Below, one piece after another: positions 5,660 to 6,277 of a stretch of 6,277 nucleotides of DNA (the stretch's first letter is position 1; every line of letters starts with the position of its first letter). The position numbers and the translations under genes are program-made. The stretch spans positions 1 through 6,277 of the forward strand of contig CAVCPW010000011.1 in the NCBI GenBank assembly GCA_963604075.1. The letters are read 5' to 3'. Source of the stretch: Anthropogastromicrobium sp963604075. Lineage in GTDB: Bacteria > Bacillota > Clostridia > Lachnospirales > Lachnospiraceae. The notes below the pieces were generated by a model. It saw nothing but the letters and a program-made list of their open reading frames with translations, was not told the origin of the DNA and made no database searches.

Positions 5660-6277
5660 TATGACACCGTTTAGCAGAGAAATCACAAGATTTCAAGAAA
5701 CGGTAAGAAGAGAGATGGAATCGATCGAAGGCATCATAGAGGATGCATTAGAATCACCAGACACATCAGACCTAGAACGTAACTTTGAAAGATTAAGTGA
5801 TGCGGTAGAAGATGTGGGCGATGATGCAGAGGATGCATCTTCACAAATGCGCCAGAGCATGAACAGCATGTCACAGACGGTCACAGGCACGGCGACAACA
5901 TCAGAAAGTGCATTTGACCGAATAGGAAAGTCAATTAAATCAGTCATAGGTATCGCTGCGATTTTGGCAGCGGCACGCAGCTTTGCAAGCTTTGCCAGTG
6001 AGTGCATGGAACTCGGATCCGATCTGACAGAGGTTCAAAATGTCGTTGACGTGACATTTTCAACCATGTCTGACAGTGTGGACACTTTCGCACAGAATGC
6101 AGCCGATCAGTTCGGTCTTTCAGAGACGATGGCGAAACGCTATGCCGGAACATTCGGAGCCATGGCAACGTCATTTGGCTTTGCCGAGAACGCAGCTTAC
6201 CAGATGTCCACCACATTGACAGGATTAGCAGGAGATGTGGCTTCCTTCTACAATATCACACAGGACGAAGCGTATAC
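5610..6277 (+). CDS. Tape measure protein, N-terminal part (3' partial)
   Basis: The frame is open from ATG at 5610 to the window end (222 residues), with no stop. The full gene should be long, as this protein sets tail length. AAGGAGG at 5594-5600 is 9 nt upstream. Residues ~8-90 are a charged helical head (SREITRFQETVRREMESIEG) with an acidic AEDVGDDAED-like stretch near 65-75. A hydrophobic segment IKSVIGIAAILAAARSFASF (109-128) comes next, then ELGSDLTEVQNVVDVTF (134-150), FGLSETMAKRYAGTFGAM (168-185) and LTGLAGDVASFYN (203-215). The last set is the conserved signature of Firmicute phage tape measures. It overlaps the chaperone T frame by 50 nt. Confident as tape measure; the remainder is not visible. 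Confidence 0.93.
   Translation, partial: MANATTLQTLQVVIKADMTPFSREITRFQETVRREMESIEGIIEDALESPDTSDLERNFERLSDAVEDVGDDAEDASSQMRQSMNSMSQTVTGTATTSESAFDRIGKSIKSVIGIAAILAAARSFASFASECMELGSDLTEVQNVVDVTFSTMSDSVDTFAQNAADQFGLSETMAKRYAGTFGAMATSFGFAENAAYQMSTTLTGLAGDVASFYNITQDEAY

Overview
The window is a piece of a tailed-phage (siphovirus-type) structural module, from a free phage or an integrated prophage. The host is most likely a Gram-positive bacterium of the Clostridia (Lachnospiraceae-like). This rests on strong purine-rich Shine-Dalgarno sites before most genes, a capsid-region GC content near 50%, and proteins that resemble head and tail proteins of clostridial prophages. All genes lie on the + strand and are packed tightly, often with 4-nt ATGA overlaps. 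No integrase, attachment site, tRNA, rRNA, CRISPR array or insertion sequence is visible.

Head region (2-3432): The window opens inside a MuF-type minor head protein. Its last ~110 residues form a separate AT-rich domain that looks like a BECR-fold/DUF4258-like RNase toxin. An overlapping small acidic gene follows and is a candidate immunity protein. A perfect 12-bp hairpin comes next, then a ~145-nt leader with a terminator-like hairpin and a 19-bp-period tandem repeat. The DUF4355-type scaffold, the HK97-fold major capsid protein, the gp6-like connector and the head-closure protein follow.

Tail region (3429-6277): This holds an HK97 gp10-like protein, a tail terminator/completion protein and the major tail tube protein. 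After these comes an intergenic terminator, then the tail assembly chaperones G and GT. GT is made by a -1 frameshift at a T7 slippery site. The tape measure protein is the last gene and is cut by the window end. It is a real 222-codon open frame even though it has no stop inside the window.

How it fits together: The scaffold drives assembly of the capsid protein shell. MuF sits at or inside the portal vertex. The connector and closure proteins build the neck, the gp10-like and terminator proteins join head to tail, and G/GT load tube protein onto the tape measure. The non-routine elements are the candidate MuF-toxin/immunity pair, the structured leader before the scaffold, and the frameshift signal that lies inside a hairpin.
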